A program made the translations under genes and the position numbers. A stretch of 64,000 nucleotides of DNA from Telmatospirillum sp. Lineage in GTDB: Bacteria > Pseudomonadota > Alphaproteobacteria > Rhodospirillales > Magnetospirillaceae. Below the pieces are notes generated by a model. The model made no database searches. It was not told the origin of the DNA and saw nothing but the letters and a program-made list of their open reading frames with translations. The stretch spans positions 1 to 64,000 of the forward strand of contig JARLJB010000393.1 in assembly GCA_031291415.1 (NCBI GenBank), read 5' to 3'. How positions within the stretch are numbered: position 1 is the first letter of the stretch; each line of letters starts with the position of its first letter. Of the stretch, positions 28,669-39,370 are shown in pieces.

Positions 28669-29238
28669 ATGGGGACCGTACAAGTGTCATCCAAAGCCAC
28701 AGGTTCAATCGCCGAGCGTTATTCCGTCGCTCTGTTCGAACTGGCCGAGCAGCAATCCGCCTTGGACGCAGTCGCCTCAGATCTGAAGGGTCTGCGGGTG
28801 CTGATCGCTGAGAGCAAGGATTTGCGAAGCCTGCTGAACAGCCCGGTCCTCAGCCGGAGCGAGCAGCAGAAGGCGATATCCGCATTGGCCGAGCGGGCCG
28901 GATTTGGCGTGCTGACCAAAAACTTTCTCGGACTGGTGGCCAGGAACCGCCGTCTTTTCGCTGTCGATGGCATGATCGCCGCCTATCTGGCGCGGCTTGC
29001 CAGCAAACGCGGCGAGGTGACGGCCGAGGTGGCTTCCGCCATTCCGTTGGCCTCCGCGCAAATCGGGGCGATCGAAGCCGCTCTCAAAAAGGTCGTTGGC
29101 AGCAATGTCACCGTCGATGCCATCGTCGATCCGGGCCTGCTTGGCGGTTTGGTCGTCAAGATCGGCTCGCGCATGGTTGACGGCTCGCTCAAGACTAAGC
29201 TGCAACATCTACAGCTCGCAATGAAAGGGGTCGGGTGA
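28669..29238 (+). CDS. atpH: ATP synthase F1 delta subunit
   Basis: About 189 residues. It links F1 to the peripheral stalk. [17 protein letters not shown] near the N-terminus and the C-terminal [20 protein letters not shown] are diagnostic. The start is not certain: ATG 28669, GTG 28684 or TTG 28657, none with a clear ribosome site. It opens the atpHAGDC operon, and its stop overlaps the atpA start (GTGATG). Confidence 0.94.
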   Translation: MGTVQVSSKATGSIAERYSVALFELAEQQSALDAVASDLKGLRVLIAESKDLRSLLNSPVLSRSEQQKAISALAERAGFGVLTKNFLGLVARNRRLFAVDGMIAAYLARLASKRGEVTAEVASAIPLASAQIGAIEAALKKVVGSNVTVDAIVDPGLLGGLVVKIGSRMVDGSLKTKLQHLQLAMKGVG

Positions 29239-30767
29239 TGGAAATCCGCGCCGCGGAAATCTCCGCTATCCTGAAGGAACAGATCGCCAATTTCGGGACC
29301 GAGGCGGAAGTCGCCGAGGTTGGTCAGGTGCTTTCGGTCGGCGACGGTATCGCTCGCGTCTTTGGCCTGGACAAGGTGCAGGCCGGTGAGATGGTCGAAT
29401 TCCCGGGCGGCATCAAAGGGATGGCGCTCAATCTCGAGACCGACAATGTCGGTGTCGTGATTTTCGGTGACGATCGTACGATCCGCGAGGGCGACACGGT
29501 GAAGCGGACCGGCGCCATCGTTCAGGTCCCGGTCGGCAAGGGACTGCTTGGCCGCGTCGTCGATGGTCTCGGCAATCCGATCGACGGCAAAGGACCGATC
29601 GAAGCCGACCATCTTTCCCGTGTCGAGGTCAAGGCGCCTGGCATCATTCCGCGCAAGTCGGTGCACGAACCGATGTCGACCGGCATCAAGGCGATCGACT
29701 CGCTGGTTCCGATCGGCCGCGGCCAGCGCGAATTGGTGATCGGCGATCGCCAGACCGGTAAGACCGCCATCCTGATCGACACCATCCTCAATCAGAAGCG
29801 ATTCAACCAGGGCAGCGACGAGAAGCAGAAGCTCTATTGCATCTATGTCGCCATTGGACAAAAGCGCTCGACCGTCGCCCAGTTGGTCAAGACACTGACC
29901 GACAATGGGGCGATGGACTATTCGATCATCGTCGCCGCGACGGCCTCCGATCCGGCGCCTCTGCAGTTCCTGGCGCCTTACGCCGGTTGCACGATGGGCG
30001 AGTATTTCCGCGACAACGGCATGCATGCGTTGATCATGTATGACGATCTGTCGAAGCAGGCCGTCGCCTATCGTCAGATGTCGCTGCTGTTGCGTCGTCC
30101 GCCGGGGCGTGAAGCCTATCCGGGTGACGTCTTCTATCTGCATTCCCGTCTGCTCGAACGCGCCGCCAAAATGGGCGATGCCGCCGGGGCCGGGTCGCTG
30201 ACGGCGCTTCCGGTCGTTGAAACCCAGGCCAACGACTTGTCGGCCTATATTCCGACCAATGTGATTTCGATCACCGATGGCCAGATCTTCCTAGAGACTG
30301 AACTGTTCTACAAAGGCATCCGGCCGGCAGTGAACGTTGGTCTGTCGGTGTCGCGCGTCGGTTCGGCCGCCCAGATCAAGGCGATGAAGCAGGTTTCCGG
30401 CTCGATCAAGCTGGAACTGGCGCAATACCGCGAAATGGCGGCCTTCGCCCAGTTCTCGTCCGACCTTGATCCGGCGACGCAGAAGCTGTTGAACCGTGGC
30501 GCCCGTCTGACCGAATTGCTGAAGCAGCCGCAATACTCTCCTCTGGCCACCGAGGAGGAGGTGGTGTCGATCTATGCCGGCGTCCGCGGTTATCTCGACA
30601 AGTTGCCGCTTGGCGATGTCGGCCGTTTCGAGGCGGCATTGCTTGGCGAGATCAAGGCGAAGCATCCGGATATTCTTCAGACGATCGTCAAGGAAAAGCA
30701 GATTACGCCGGCGACCGAGGAAAAACTGAAGGCCTTCCTCGACGCTTTCTCCAAGACATTCGTCTGA
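29238..30767 (+). CDS. atpA: ATP synthase F1 alpha subunit
   Basis: 509 residues. The start [19 protein letters not shown] is standard for alphaproteobacteria. The nucleotide-binding P-loop is [14 protein letters not shown] near residue 170. [40 protein letters not shown] and the [18 protein letters not shown] signature follow. It forms the alpha3beta3 head with AtpD. The one-base overlap with the atpH stop suggests coupled translation. Confidence 0.98.
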   Translation: MEIRAAEISAILKEQIANFGTEAEVAEVGQVLSVGDGIARVFGLDKVQAGEMVEFPGGIKGMALNLETDNVGVVIFGDDRTIREGDTVKRTGAIVQVPVGKGLLGRVVDGLGNPIDGKGPIEADHLSRVEVKAPGIIPRKSVHEPMSTGIKAIDSLVPIGRGQRELVIGDRQTGKTAILIDTILNQKRFNQGSDEKQKLYCIYVAIGQKRSTVAQLVKTLTDNGAMDYSIIVAATASDPAPLQFLAPYAGCTMGEYFRDNGMHALIMYDDLSKQAVAYRQMSLLLRRPPGREAYPGDVFYLHSRLLERAAKMGDAAGAGSLTALPVVETQANDLSAYIPTNVISITDGQIFLETELFYKGIRPAVNVGLSVSRVGSAAQIKAMKQVSGSIKLELAQYREMAAFAQFSSDLDPATQKLLNRGARLTELLKQPQYSPLATEEEVVSIYAGVRGYLDKLPLGDVGRFEAALLGEIKAKHPDILQTIVKEKQITPATEEKLKAFLDAFSKTFV

Positions 30768-30786
30768 GCGAGGGGGCGGCAAGCCG

Positions 30787-31674
30787 ATGCCCAGCCTTAA
30801 GGAACTAAGGGTCAGGATCAACAGCGTCAAATCGACGCGGAAGATCACTGCGGCCATGAAGATGGTCGCAGCCTCGAAACTGCGTCGAGCCCAGGCGGCG
30901 GCGGAACAGGCCCGGCCTTATGCCACCCGCATGGAGCGCATGCTGGGCAATCTGGCCGGCAGCCTGGCCAGTCAGAGTGGCGCCCCCCGGCTTCTGACGG
31001 GGACAGGAAAGGACGATGTTCATCTGATTGTCGTCGCCAGCTCCGACCGGGGCCTGTGCGGAGGTTTCAACGGTTCGGTGGTTCGCCAGACGCGCGCCAT
31101 GGTCGGTGAGTTGCAGCGGGCCCGCAAAACGGTGAAGCTGATGGTCATCGGCCGCAAGGGGCGCGAACAGCTGAAACGCGAATTCAGTGCCCTGTTCGTC
31201 GAGACTTACGAAAATGTCGGTCGCAAGGGACTGACTTTTTCCGATGCCTACGGCATTGGCGAAAAGATCATCCAGATGTTCGAGGCCGAGGCGTTCGATG
31301 TCTGTACGATCATCTACAACCGCTTCAAATCGGTCATCGCCCAGGAAATCACCCGGCAGCAGCTGATTCCGTTCCCGGTGCCAGAGCCAGCCCTGGAGGC
31401 GCCGTCGTCGGATCTGAAGGCCATCTACGAATATGAACCCTCGGAAGAGGCGATACTGTCCGACCTGCTGCCTCGCAATTTGACGGTACAGGTTTTCCGG
31501 GCGCTGATCGAAAGCTTTGCTTCGGAACAGGGCGCGCGGATGACGGCGATGGACAATGCGACGCGCAATGCTGGCGACATGATCAACAGCTTGACCATTC
31601 GGTACAACCGTAGCCGCCAGGCCCAGATTACCACGGAACTTACCGAAATTATCTCCGGCGCCGAAGCGCTGTGA
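30787..31674 (+). CDS. atpG: ATP synthase F1 gamma subunit
   Basis: 295 residues. The rotating central shaft, with long N- and C-terminal helices. The N-terminus reads [32 protein letters not shown] is near residue 85, and the C-terminus has [20 protein letters not shown] with [19 protein letters not shown]. It sits 19 bases after atpA and 25 before atpD. Confidence 0.97.
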   Translation: MPSLKELRVRINSVKSTRKITAAMKMVAASKLRRAQAAAEQARPYATRMERMLGNLAGSLASQSGAPRLLTGTGKDDVHLIVVASSDRGLCGGFNGSVVRQTRAMVGELQRARKTVKLMVIGRKGREQLKREFSALFVETYENVGRKGLTFSDAYGIGEKIIQMFEAEAFDVCTIIYNRFKSVIAQEITRQQLIPFPVPEPALEAPSSDLKAIYEYEPSEEAILSDLLPRNLTVQVFRALIESFASEQGARMTAMDNATRNAGDMINSLTIRYNRSRQAQITTELTEIISGAEAL

Positions 31675-31687
31675 CGGTCTACTCTAG

Positions 31688-33124
<1,437 letters not shown>

Positions 33125-33138
33125 ACAGCAGGTGTAGC

Positions 33139-33555
33139 ATGGCAGAGAAAGTCGAGTTCGAACTGGTCTCGCCGGAGCGCCTGTTGGTCTCCGAGCCGGT
33201 CGAGATGGTTGTCGTGCCCGGTTCGGAGGGTGATTTCGGTGCCCTGCCGCATCACGCTCCGATGCTGACGTCGGTGCGTCCCGGGGTGATCGACGTCTAT
33301 GAGAACGGCAAGGTGAAAAACCGGATTTTCGTGGCCGGCGGCTTTGCCGAGGTAACGGAAGAGCGGGTCACGGTGCTGGCCGAGGAGGCGATCCCGGTTG
33401 CCGAGATCGAGGCCGAGGCGGTGGCCGATCGGATCCGGATCGCCGGAGAGAAGGTCGAGGAGGCCGACGGCGACCGGGCTCGCAACGAGGCCCAACGGCT
33501 TCTGCGCATCGCCCAGGCGCTCAAGGCCGCCTATGACGAGAGACCGGTTTTGTAA
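33139..33555 (+). CDS. atpC: ATP synthase F1 epsilon subunit
   Basis: 138 residues. The N-terminal beta sandwich (FELVSPERLLVSEPVEMVVV, GSEGDFGALPHHAPML) is followed by a C-terminal helical hairpin rich in Ala, Glu and Arg. It is the inhibitory/coupling subunit. It ends the operon. The F0 genes (atpBEF) are not here, which fits the split F0/F1 arrangement of alphaproteobacteria. Confidence 0.95.
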   Translation: MAEKVEFELVSPERLLVSEPVEMVVVPGSEGDFGALPHHAPMLTSVRPGVIDVYENGKVKNRIFVAGGFAEVTEERVTVLAEEAIPVAEIEAEAVADRIRIAGEKVEEADGDRARNEAQRLLRIAQALKAAYDERPVL

Positions 33556-33608
33556 CGACGCCTCCTTTTTTGGGTGGTCGCTGTCCGAAATCTTGCAGAT
33601 ACCAAGTT

Positions 33609-33632
33609 GTGGTGATCGGAACCGATCACCAC
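33609..33632 (+). terminator. Perfect 24-base palindrome after atpC
   Basis: GTGGTGATCGG-AA-CCGATCACCAC is self-complementary over 24 bases, with only two bases between the arms, in the 166-base gap between atpC and the ferritin-like gene. There is no T tract, so it could be a transcript 3'-end stabiliser or a regulator site for the next gene rather than an intrinsic terminator. Confidence 0.45.
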
Positions 33633-33721
33633 CGCTCAGGCGCGGCCCGCCTTGTCTAACTGGCCTTCCCTTCCGATATAGTTCGCTTCCGGACCTCTTC
33701 TGAAAGGGAAACAGGCACGTC

Positions 33722-34525
33722 ATGCCACGTTGGACACAGGACGACCTTCCTTGGACTGACTTTACTCCGTCGCGTCTGTCTCCCGGTCTTCTGAAGTTGG
33801 TGAAGGCCGCCGCTCTGACGGAATACAATGCCGCCCGTTACAGCCAATATCTGCGTAACGTGTTCGCCTCCGACCACGGCTTCTGTCTGCTGATTGCCGA
33901 TTGGCAGGTGGAGGAGGAGCAGCATGGCGCGGTCCTTGGGCGCTATGCCGAATTGGCCGATCCCGGCTACGACTTTGCCCGGACCTTCCGCCAGTTCTCC
34001 GACGGATACGTCATTCCGGTCGAGGTCAGTCGATCCGTGCGCGGATCCTGTAGCGGCGAATTGCTGGCCCGCTGCATTGTCGAGACGGGGACCAGCTCCT
34101 TCTATTCGGTCTTGGCCGACAGCTGCGATGAGCCGGTCCTCAAGGAGATCTGCCGCCGTATCGCCGGCGACGAATATCGCCACTATCGTTTGTTTCTCGA
34201 TGGCTTGCGGCGCTACCAGGCGCTCGACCGTCTGTCGCTGCTGGCGCGTCTCAAAGTGGCGGTCCTTCGCGTCCGGGAGAGCGACGACGACGAATTGGCC
34301 TTCGCCTATCATTGCGCCAACGAACCCGAAACGCCTTATGAACTCCGGCGGTGCAACCGGGCCTACGGTGCCTTGGCCTATGGTCTCTATCGCTTTCACC
34401 ACACCGAGAAAGCGGTTGCCATGGTCTTCAAGGCGATCGGTCTCGCCCCGCAGGGGCGCTTGTCGCGGTGGGCGTCGTTTTGGGCCTGGCGGCAGATGAG
34501 CAAGCGGGCCGCCGCCGTCGGCTGA
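33722..34525 (+). CDS. Ferritin-like di-iron protein
   Basis: 267 residues, mostly helical. A complete set of di-iron carboxylate ligands can be read on four helices: Glu34 (ALTEYNAARY), Glu65-x-x-His68 (EEEQHG), Glu121 (IVETGTSSFY) and Glu151-x-x-His154 (GDEYRHYRLF). This resembles acyl-ACP desaturase, rubrerythrin or AurF-type oxygenase folds more than storage ferritin. No substrate can be named. It follows the atp operon on the same strand but across a 166-base gap with its own likely promoter. Its stop abuts that of the convergent rppH as TGATCA. Confidence 0.75.
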   Translation: MPRWTQDDLPWTDFTPSRLSPGLLKLVKAAALTEYNAARYSQYLRNVFASDHGFCLLIADWQVEEEQHGAVLGRYAELADPGYDFARTFRQFSDGYVIPVEVSRSVRGSCSGELLARCIVETGTSSFYSVLADSCDEPVLKEICRRIAGDEYRHYRLFLDGLRRYQALDRLSLLARLKVAVLRVRESDDDELAFAYHCANEPETPYELRRCNRAYGALAYGLYRFHHTEKAVAMVFKAIGLAPQGRLSRWASFWAWRQMSKRAAAVG

Positions 34526-35038
34526 TCAGCTGTTCCTGCTGCCGGCCGCGATCGCCAGATCACGGGCAATGGTGGTGAACTCGCCAATGACCGCTCGATA
34601 GAGGTCACGCTTGAAGGGCACGATGAGCTCGATCAACTGATCGAACCGTGTCCAGCGCCAATCGTTGAACTCGGGATGTTCCGTGCGGATATCGATGTCA
34701 CAGTCGCGGCCAGTGTAGCGGAGCGCGAACCATTTCTGTCGCTGTCCGCGATAGCGCCCTTTCCACACCTTGCCAACCAGTTCGGCCGGCAGGTCGTAGT
34801 GAAACCAACCGGCACTCTCGCCAAGAATCTCGGCCTGGTTGGTGCCGATCTCCTCCTTCATTTCACGCAAGGCGGCTTCGACCGGCGTCTCGCCGTCGTC
34901 GATACCGCCTTGTGGCATCTGCCAGGCATTCTCGGCGGTGTCGATGCGTTTGGCGGTAAAAACCAACCCTTGAGGGTTGAACAGCATCAGCCCAACGCCG
35001 GACCGGTAGGGAAGGGAGAGTGGGGGGGTGTGGCTCAT
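34526..35038 (-). CDS. rppH: RNA pyrophosphohydrolase
   Basis: 170 residues. The Nudix box is complete: GGIDDGETPVEAALREMKEE followed by IG. YRSGVGLMLFNPQGLVFTAKR and WQMPQGGIDDGE are typical of RppH, which removes pyrophosphate from 5' triphosphorylated mRNA to trigger decay. WFALRYTGRDCDIDI and NDWRWTRFDQL complete the match. It is the last gene of the gpmI-envC-ctpA-yibQ-rppH run. Confidence 0.94.
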   Translation of the reverse strand: MSHTPPLSLPYRSGVGLMLFNPQGLVFTAKRIDTAENAWQMPQGGIDDGETPVEAALREMKEEIGTNQAEILGESAGWFHYDLPAELVGKVWKGRYRGQRQKWFALRYTGRDCDIDIRTEHPEFNDWRWTRFDQLIELIVPFKRDLYRAVIGEFTTIARDLAIAAGSRNS

Positions 35039-35127
35039 GGTTTCCTCGGGGGATTGCCGGTGCGGTCGTCAGGACAATCGCGTGGCGTCCTGCCTTGAAT
35101 TATTCATTCATGCATTAGGTATTCCCG

Positions 35128-36423
35128 TCAATGAGGGCGGACCACGGCACTGACGGGTGCCAGGACGACTCCCTTCTTCGGGAAAGTATCGAACCAGACG
35201 AGAAGCCGTTCGAAGGTGACGGGGCGGGCCGAAACATAGGTGATGGCGGCGCCGTCGCGTTGGGCAGTGGTCAGCAGGCGGCCGAGTTCGGCATCAATGG
35301 CGGCGCGGAACGGCGTTTCGTCGGCAACCTGGCTGACGGTCAAGGACACCGGCGTATCGGCGGCGGCGACGCCGGACAGGCCATCACCGACAAAGAGAAG
35401 ACCGCGGGTCTTCAGGTCATGCAGCATCGGCGCCCATTGTTCCCTGCTGCTGACCGGAGATCGCAGCGCGGCGGCGACACCGACATAGCTGGTCGTTTTT
35501 CCAAGGATGATCTGGAGATGGGCGACCGCATCGGCGGGGCCATCCTTAGTGGATATGGCGAGCGGGCCGGCGTCGTGGACCGGGAAATTCGGCGGTTCGA
35601 GCGGCAGGTCGAGCAACACCTCGTGCCCGCTGCCGCGGGCGCGTTTGACCCAGTTGTCAAGGTTGCTGGCGTAGGGACTGAACGACAGGCTGACGTTGGG
35701 TGGAAGCTTGCTGATCGCCGCCTCGGTCGATTCACGTGACAGGCCAAGGCCGGTTACCACGACGCCGACGCGCGGCGCGTTGCCTTCGACGGTGAAGGGG
35801 CGGGCGTAGACGGTACGGGGTTCCCTGCTGCCGGAAACGACGGGAAGCGGACCATTTCCGGAATTGCGCAGCAGATCGTTGGCAGGCGCTGCGGTCAATG
35901 CCTTTAAATCAGCCCGTGCCGGCAGTTGCGGGAATGTCGGGGGCGGCAGTGGATCGCCGCCAGGTGGAATGGCTGGCGGCGAAATGACGGGCGGTTGCGG
36001 CAGCGATTCGGTACGGGCCTGGCCGGCGGCCGGCGGAGTTGTCTCGGTCGGCGGTGTGGTTGTCGGCAAGCTGATGTTTGGCAGCTTTTCATCGGGGACG
36101 GCTGGTTTTCCGCCGGCCGGCGCTTCCGGAGCGGCTGTCGATTCCTTGGCCGCGCCCGGCGGTTGCAGCAGCGAGCCTTCCGGCGATTCGGCGCCTGGCC
36201 GCGCCGGCATCGGCATGACGATCCGCGAGCTGTTTTGGGTAAGATCGTCCAGCACGTCGAGCGGAGAGTCGCCGGTGACGATATACCAACCGGCCCCGGC
36301 CACACAGGCCAGGGTCAGCGGGACGACGATCCAATAGACCAGGGGGGAAAGCCAAAGGCTTGTCCCGCTGATCGACGGGCCGTTAGGACCTATGCGGTCG
36401 GCGGCGGAAAGAGACAGCTTCAC
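35128..36423 (-). CDS. Divergent polysaccharide deacetylase family protein (YibQ-like)
   Basis: 431 residues. One membrane helix near residues 29-48 (LVYWIVVPLTLACVAGAGWY), a long Pro-rich periplasmic linker (residues ~85-185), then a polysaccharide-deacetylase-2 fold: APRVGVVVTGLGLSRESTEAA, LPPNVSLSFSPYASNLD and HEVLLDLPLEPPNFP. The motif order is that of the family always found with envC and ctpA. The role is thought to lie in the envelope; the enzyme activity is unproven. 14 bases separate it from ctpA. Confidence 0.88.
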   Translation of the reverse strand: MKLSLSAADRIGPNGPSISGTSLWLSPLVYWIVVPLTLACVAGAGWYIVTGDSPLDVLDDLTQNSSRIVMPMPARPGAESPEGSLLQPPGAAKESTAAPEAPAGGKPAVPDEKLPNISLPTTTPPTETTPPAAGQARTESLPQPPVISPPAIPPGGDPLPPPTFPQLPARADLKALTAAPANDLLRNSGNGPLPVVSGSREPRTVYARPFTVEGNAPRVGVVVTGLGLSRESTEAAISKLPPNVSLSFSPYASNLDNWVKRARGSGHEVLLDLPLEPPNFPVHDAGPLAISTKDGPADAVAHLQIILGKTTSYVGVAAALRSPVSSREQWAPMLHDLKTRGLLFVGDGLSGVAAADTPVSLTVSQVADETPFRAAIDAELGRLLTTAQRDGAAITYVSARPVTFERLLVWFDTFPKKGVVLAPVSAVVRPH

Positions 36424-36437
36424 CGTTCTAATCGTCT

Positions 36438-37862
36438 TCAGTTGGCTTTCGCGGCGCCCTTGTATAGCGACAAACCATGCAGCAGGTCGAGTGCCCGGGC
36501 CAGCTGATAGTCGGTTGCAGGGTCGCCCATTCTGAGTGCCTCAAGCAAGGGGGCCGGAATATTGCTGTTGGCGGCGGGCGGAGTGGTCGGCTTGGCACCG
36601 TCGGCGCCGGATTGGTCGGCAGCGGAAGGCTGGCCGGGAGCAGCGGCAGCCGGCGGCGCCTTGGCGTCATCCGGTTTGGCCGGTTTGGCCGGCAGGGTAT
36701 CGTTCTTGAGGGCGTGCGGAAGCGACGCTTCACTGCGGCCGAACCGGTCGGCGGGTTGGTTCATGGCCTCGACTTTGGCGGGCGCCACTTTGATGTCGGG
36801 CTCAATGCCGACAGCCTGGATCGATCGGCCCGACGGCGTGTAATACCGGGCCGTCGTGAGGCGCATGGCGCCATGGCCGGCCAGCGGGATGATGGTCTGG
36901 ACGGATCCCTTGCCGAACGATTTGGTGCCAAGAAGAATGGCCCGGCGATGGTCCTGCAGCGCGCCGGCGACGATCTCCGAAGCCGAGGCGGAGCCGTCAT
37001 TGATGAGGACGACCAGCGGCAGACCGTCGGTCAAATCCTTGCCATGGGCGTTGAAGCGCTGGGTATCCTCGGGGTGGCGCGAACGGGTCGAAACGATTTC
37101 ACCCTTGTCGAGGAAGTCACTCGACACGGCGACCGCCTGATCCAGCAAACCGCCGGGATTATTGCGCAGGTCAAGAATGAAGCCCTGAAGGTTGCCGTTG
37201 GCATCCTTTTTCAACTGGTCGATGGCCTTCTTGAGGTTGGTGTCGGTCGATTCGACGAACTGGCTGACGCGGATGTAACCGACGTTGTCCTGCAGTTTGT
37301 ATTTGACCGTCTGGATCTTGATCACCGCCCGGGTCAGCGTGGCTTCGAATGGGGCCTGCCCCTCGCGCCGGATGGTGACCTTGATGTCGGTGTTGACCGG
37401 GCCGCGCATGCGGTCGACGGCATCGTTGAGCGAAAGACCCTGGACGGCCTCGCCATTCAGATGGGTGATGAAATCGCCGGGCTGTATGCCGGCCCGCGCC
37501 GCCGGCGTGTCGTCGATCGGCGAGATCACCTTGACCCAGCCGTTCTCCATGGTGACCTCGATGCCGAGGCCGCCGAACTCGCCTTTGGTCTGCACCTGCA
37601 TGTCGCGGAAGCTCTTGGCATTCAGATAGCCCGAATGCGGGTCGAGCGAGGTCAACATGCCGTTCAGCGCGGCTTCGATCAGCTCTTCGTCGCCGACCGG
37701 TTCGACATATTCATTGCGAACGCGCTCGAACACGTCACCGAACAGGCTGAGCAGTCGATAGGTATCGGCATTGCTGGTCTTTTCCGTCGCCGCCGTTGCG
37801 GGGAAAGACAGCAGGGCAAGCCACGCGCAGGCGCCCGCTGTTATCATCACCTTCCGAATCAT
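36438..37862 (-). CDS. ctpA: C-terminal processing peptidase (S41 family)
   Basis: 474 residues. The signal peptide ends near FPATAATEK. The PDZ domain is near residues 95-165 (TKGEFGGLGIEVTMENGW, AGIQPGDFITHLNGEAVQG). The protease domain has catalytic Ser in DGSASASEIVAGAL and Lys in LLGTKSFGKGSVQTI. A Pro/Ala-rich tail follows. It acts in the periplasm, on lipoproteins or peptidoglycan enzymes in known cases. Its ATG overlaps the envC stop by four bases. Confidence 0.95.
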   Translation of the reverse strand: MIRKVMITAGACAWLALLSFPATAATEKTSNADTYRLLSLFGDVFERVRNEYVEPVGDEELIEAALNGMLTSLDPHSGYLNAKSFRDMQVQTKGEFGGLGIEVTMENGWVKVISPIDDTPAARAGIQPGDFITHLNGEAVQGLSLNDAVDRMRGPVNTDIKVTIRREGQAPFEATLTRAVIKIQTVKYKLQDNVGYIRVSQFVESTDTNLKKAIDQLKKDANGNLQGFILDLRNNPGGLLDQAVAVSSDFLDKGEIVSTRSRHPEDTQRFNAHGKDLTDGLPLVVLINDGSASASEIVAGALQDHRRAILLGTKSFGKGSVQTIIPLAGHGAMRLTTARYYTPSGRSIQAVGIEPDIKVAPAKVEAMNQPADRFGRSEASLPHALKNDTLPAKPAKPDDAKAPPAAAAPGQPSAADQSGADGAKPTTPPAANSNIPAPLLEALRMGDPATDYQLARALDLLHGLSLYKGAAKAN

Positions 37863-39370
37863 CCACTAACCTTTGTTTTGTGTGCTGTGAACCAAGGCAA
37901 CGGGTTAACCGGCTGGCCATTGCGGCGCAGCTCTACATAGAGAAGCGGCTTGCTCTCGGATTGTCCCATCACTCCGACCGGTTCACCGGGCAGAAGATGT
38001 TGACCGACGTTGCCGTCGATCCTGGCCATTCCCGCGAGCAACGTATGATATCCTTCGCCGTGCTCGATGATCAAGAGAAGCCCATAACCGCGGAAAGGGC
38101 CTGCGAAGACGACTTGTCCATCGTAGGGCGATACGACCTGGGCGCCGGGACGTGGAGCGATGGTAATGCCCCGCGACGGTGATCCCGATTCGTTGTTTTG
38201 TCCGAAGCGGGCGACGACCCTGCCGCGCGCCGGAAACGGCATTTCGCCTTCGGCCTGGCTGAAGGGGCGGCTCCAGGGAGCCGGCCCCTGACGAGACGCC
38301 GGGCCCATCTTGGCGGCTGCCGCGTCGGCCTCGCGCGTCGCCTTGTCGGCCTTGGCCTGGGCCTCCTTGGCGGTGCGGGCCGCCTGTTCCTCGGCCTGTT
38401 TGGCCTGACGGGCGGCGATGATTTCCGCCTCGTGTTTTTCTTTTTCGGCTTTCAATGTCGCGGCGGCGGCTTCCCGGGCCGCCTTGGCGGCGGCGATTTC
38501 CGCTTCCCGGGCCGCTTTGGCGGCAATCTTCTCGGCCTCGCGGGCGGCGCGCTCGGCCTGGACTCGTTCGGCGGCCTCCTGCTCCCGGCGCTTCTTTTCC
38601 TGTTCCAGGCGGGCCAGGAGATCTCGCAGGTCTTCGGCCTCGGCGGCCATCGCCTGAAGCCGCTTGGCGGTTTCCTGGCGCTGCTCCTCGGTCTCCTGCT
38701 GCAGCTGCTTCTTGCGGCCGTAAAGTGTGCTGAGGCGGCGATGCTCGTCATCGAGCTTTGCCGCAGTCGCCGAAATCTTCTTCTTCTGGCGGGCGACGTC
38801 CGCCCGGACCGAGGCCAGCGAATCCAACTCGGCCCGCAAAACTTTGGCTGAGTCCTGGATCTGCGGCAGGACGTTCCGCAGCAGGATGGCGCTTCTGACG
38901 GTGTCGGCAGGCGAGGTCGGTTGCGCGATCAACGCCTCGGAGGGGCGGAAGGCCAAGCGTTCCAGCGCGGTCAGCACGCCATTCATCTGCTGTCGCCGCA
39001 GCTCCAGCGTTCCGGCCTTGTCTTTTTCAAGGGCGGTGAGGTCGGTCAGTTGCAGCTCCAGTTCGGAGAGGGTTTCCTCATGTTCCTGCACGGCCCGCGC
39101 CGCATTCACCATGCTGTTGCGCAGATCGTCCATCTCCTTGGCGAGCTGGTCGGCCCGCTGGTTGATCTGCTGTTGTTCCGCCTGCCCCTTCTGAAGAGCA
39201 TTTTCCAGCTCCTTCAGGCGCCGATCGGGTGCCGGCGACGCGGGGTCGGCCGCCGATGCCGGCAGACCAGCCGACATCGCTACCAATATCAAGCCACCCC
39301 CGGCCGCCTGTTTGAGATGGCACCAAAATCGGCGGCACGGGGCGGTTTCCCTCACATCAGGCCATGGCAT
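37859..39370 (-). CDS. envC: Murein hydrolase activator EnvC-like protein
   Basis: 503 residues: signal peptide (GLILVAMSAGLPASAAD), long coiled coils (about residues 45-130 and 190-345, the second very rich in Ala, Glu, Lys and Arg), and a C-terminal LytM/M23 fold (about 380-500). The metal ligands of true M23 peptidases are not evident: GITIAP stands where H-x-G-x-D is expected and LLYVELRRNG where H-x-H is expected. Like Escherichia coli EnvC, it is then probably a non-catalytic activator of amidases at the septum. It overlaps gpmI by 14 bases; GTG 39355 is an alternative start. Confidence 0.9.
   Translation of the reverse strand: MPWPDVRETAPCRRFWCHLKQAAGGGLILVAMSAGLPASAADPASPAPDRRLKELENALQKGQAEQQQINQRADQLAKEMDDLRNSMVNAARAVQEHEETLSELELQLTDLTALEKDKAGTLELRRQQMNGVLTALERLAFRPSEALIAQPTSPADTVRSAILLRNVLPQIQDSAKVLRAELDSLASVRADVARQKKKISATAAKLDDEHRRLSTLYGRKKQLQQETEEQRQETAKRLQAMAAEAEDLRDLLARLEQEKKRREQEAAERVQAERAAREAEKIAAKAAREAEIAAAKAAREAAAATLKAEKEKHEAEIIAARQAKQAEEQAARTAKEAQAKADKATREADAAAAKMGPASRQGPAPWSRPFSQAEGEMPFPARGRVVARFGQNNESGSPSRGITIAPRPGAQVVSPYDGQVVFAGPFRGYGLLLIIEHGEGYHTLLAGMARIDGNVGQHLLPGEPVGVMGQSESKPLLYVELRRNGQPVNPLPWFTAHKTKVSG

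Noticed and set aside
37859-39370. Active M23 endopeptidase
   Set aside because: The zinc-ligand positions are replaced (GITIAP, LLYVELR), as in EnvC activators.
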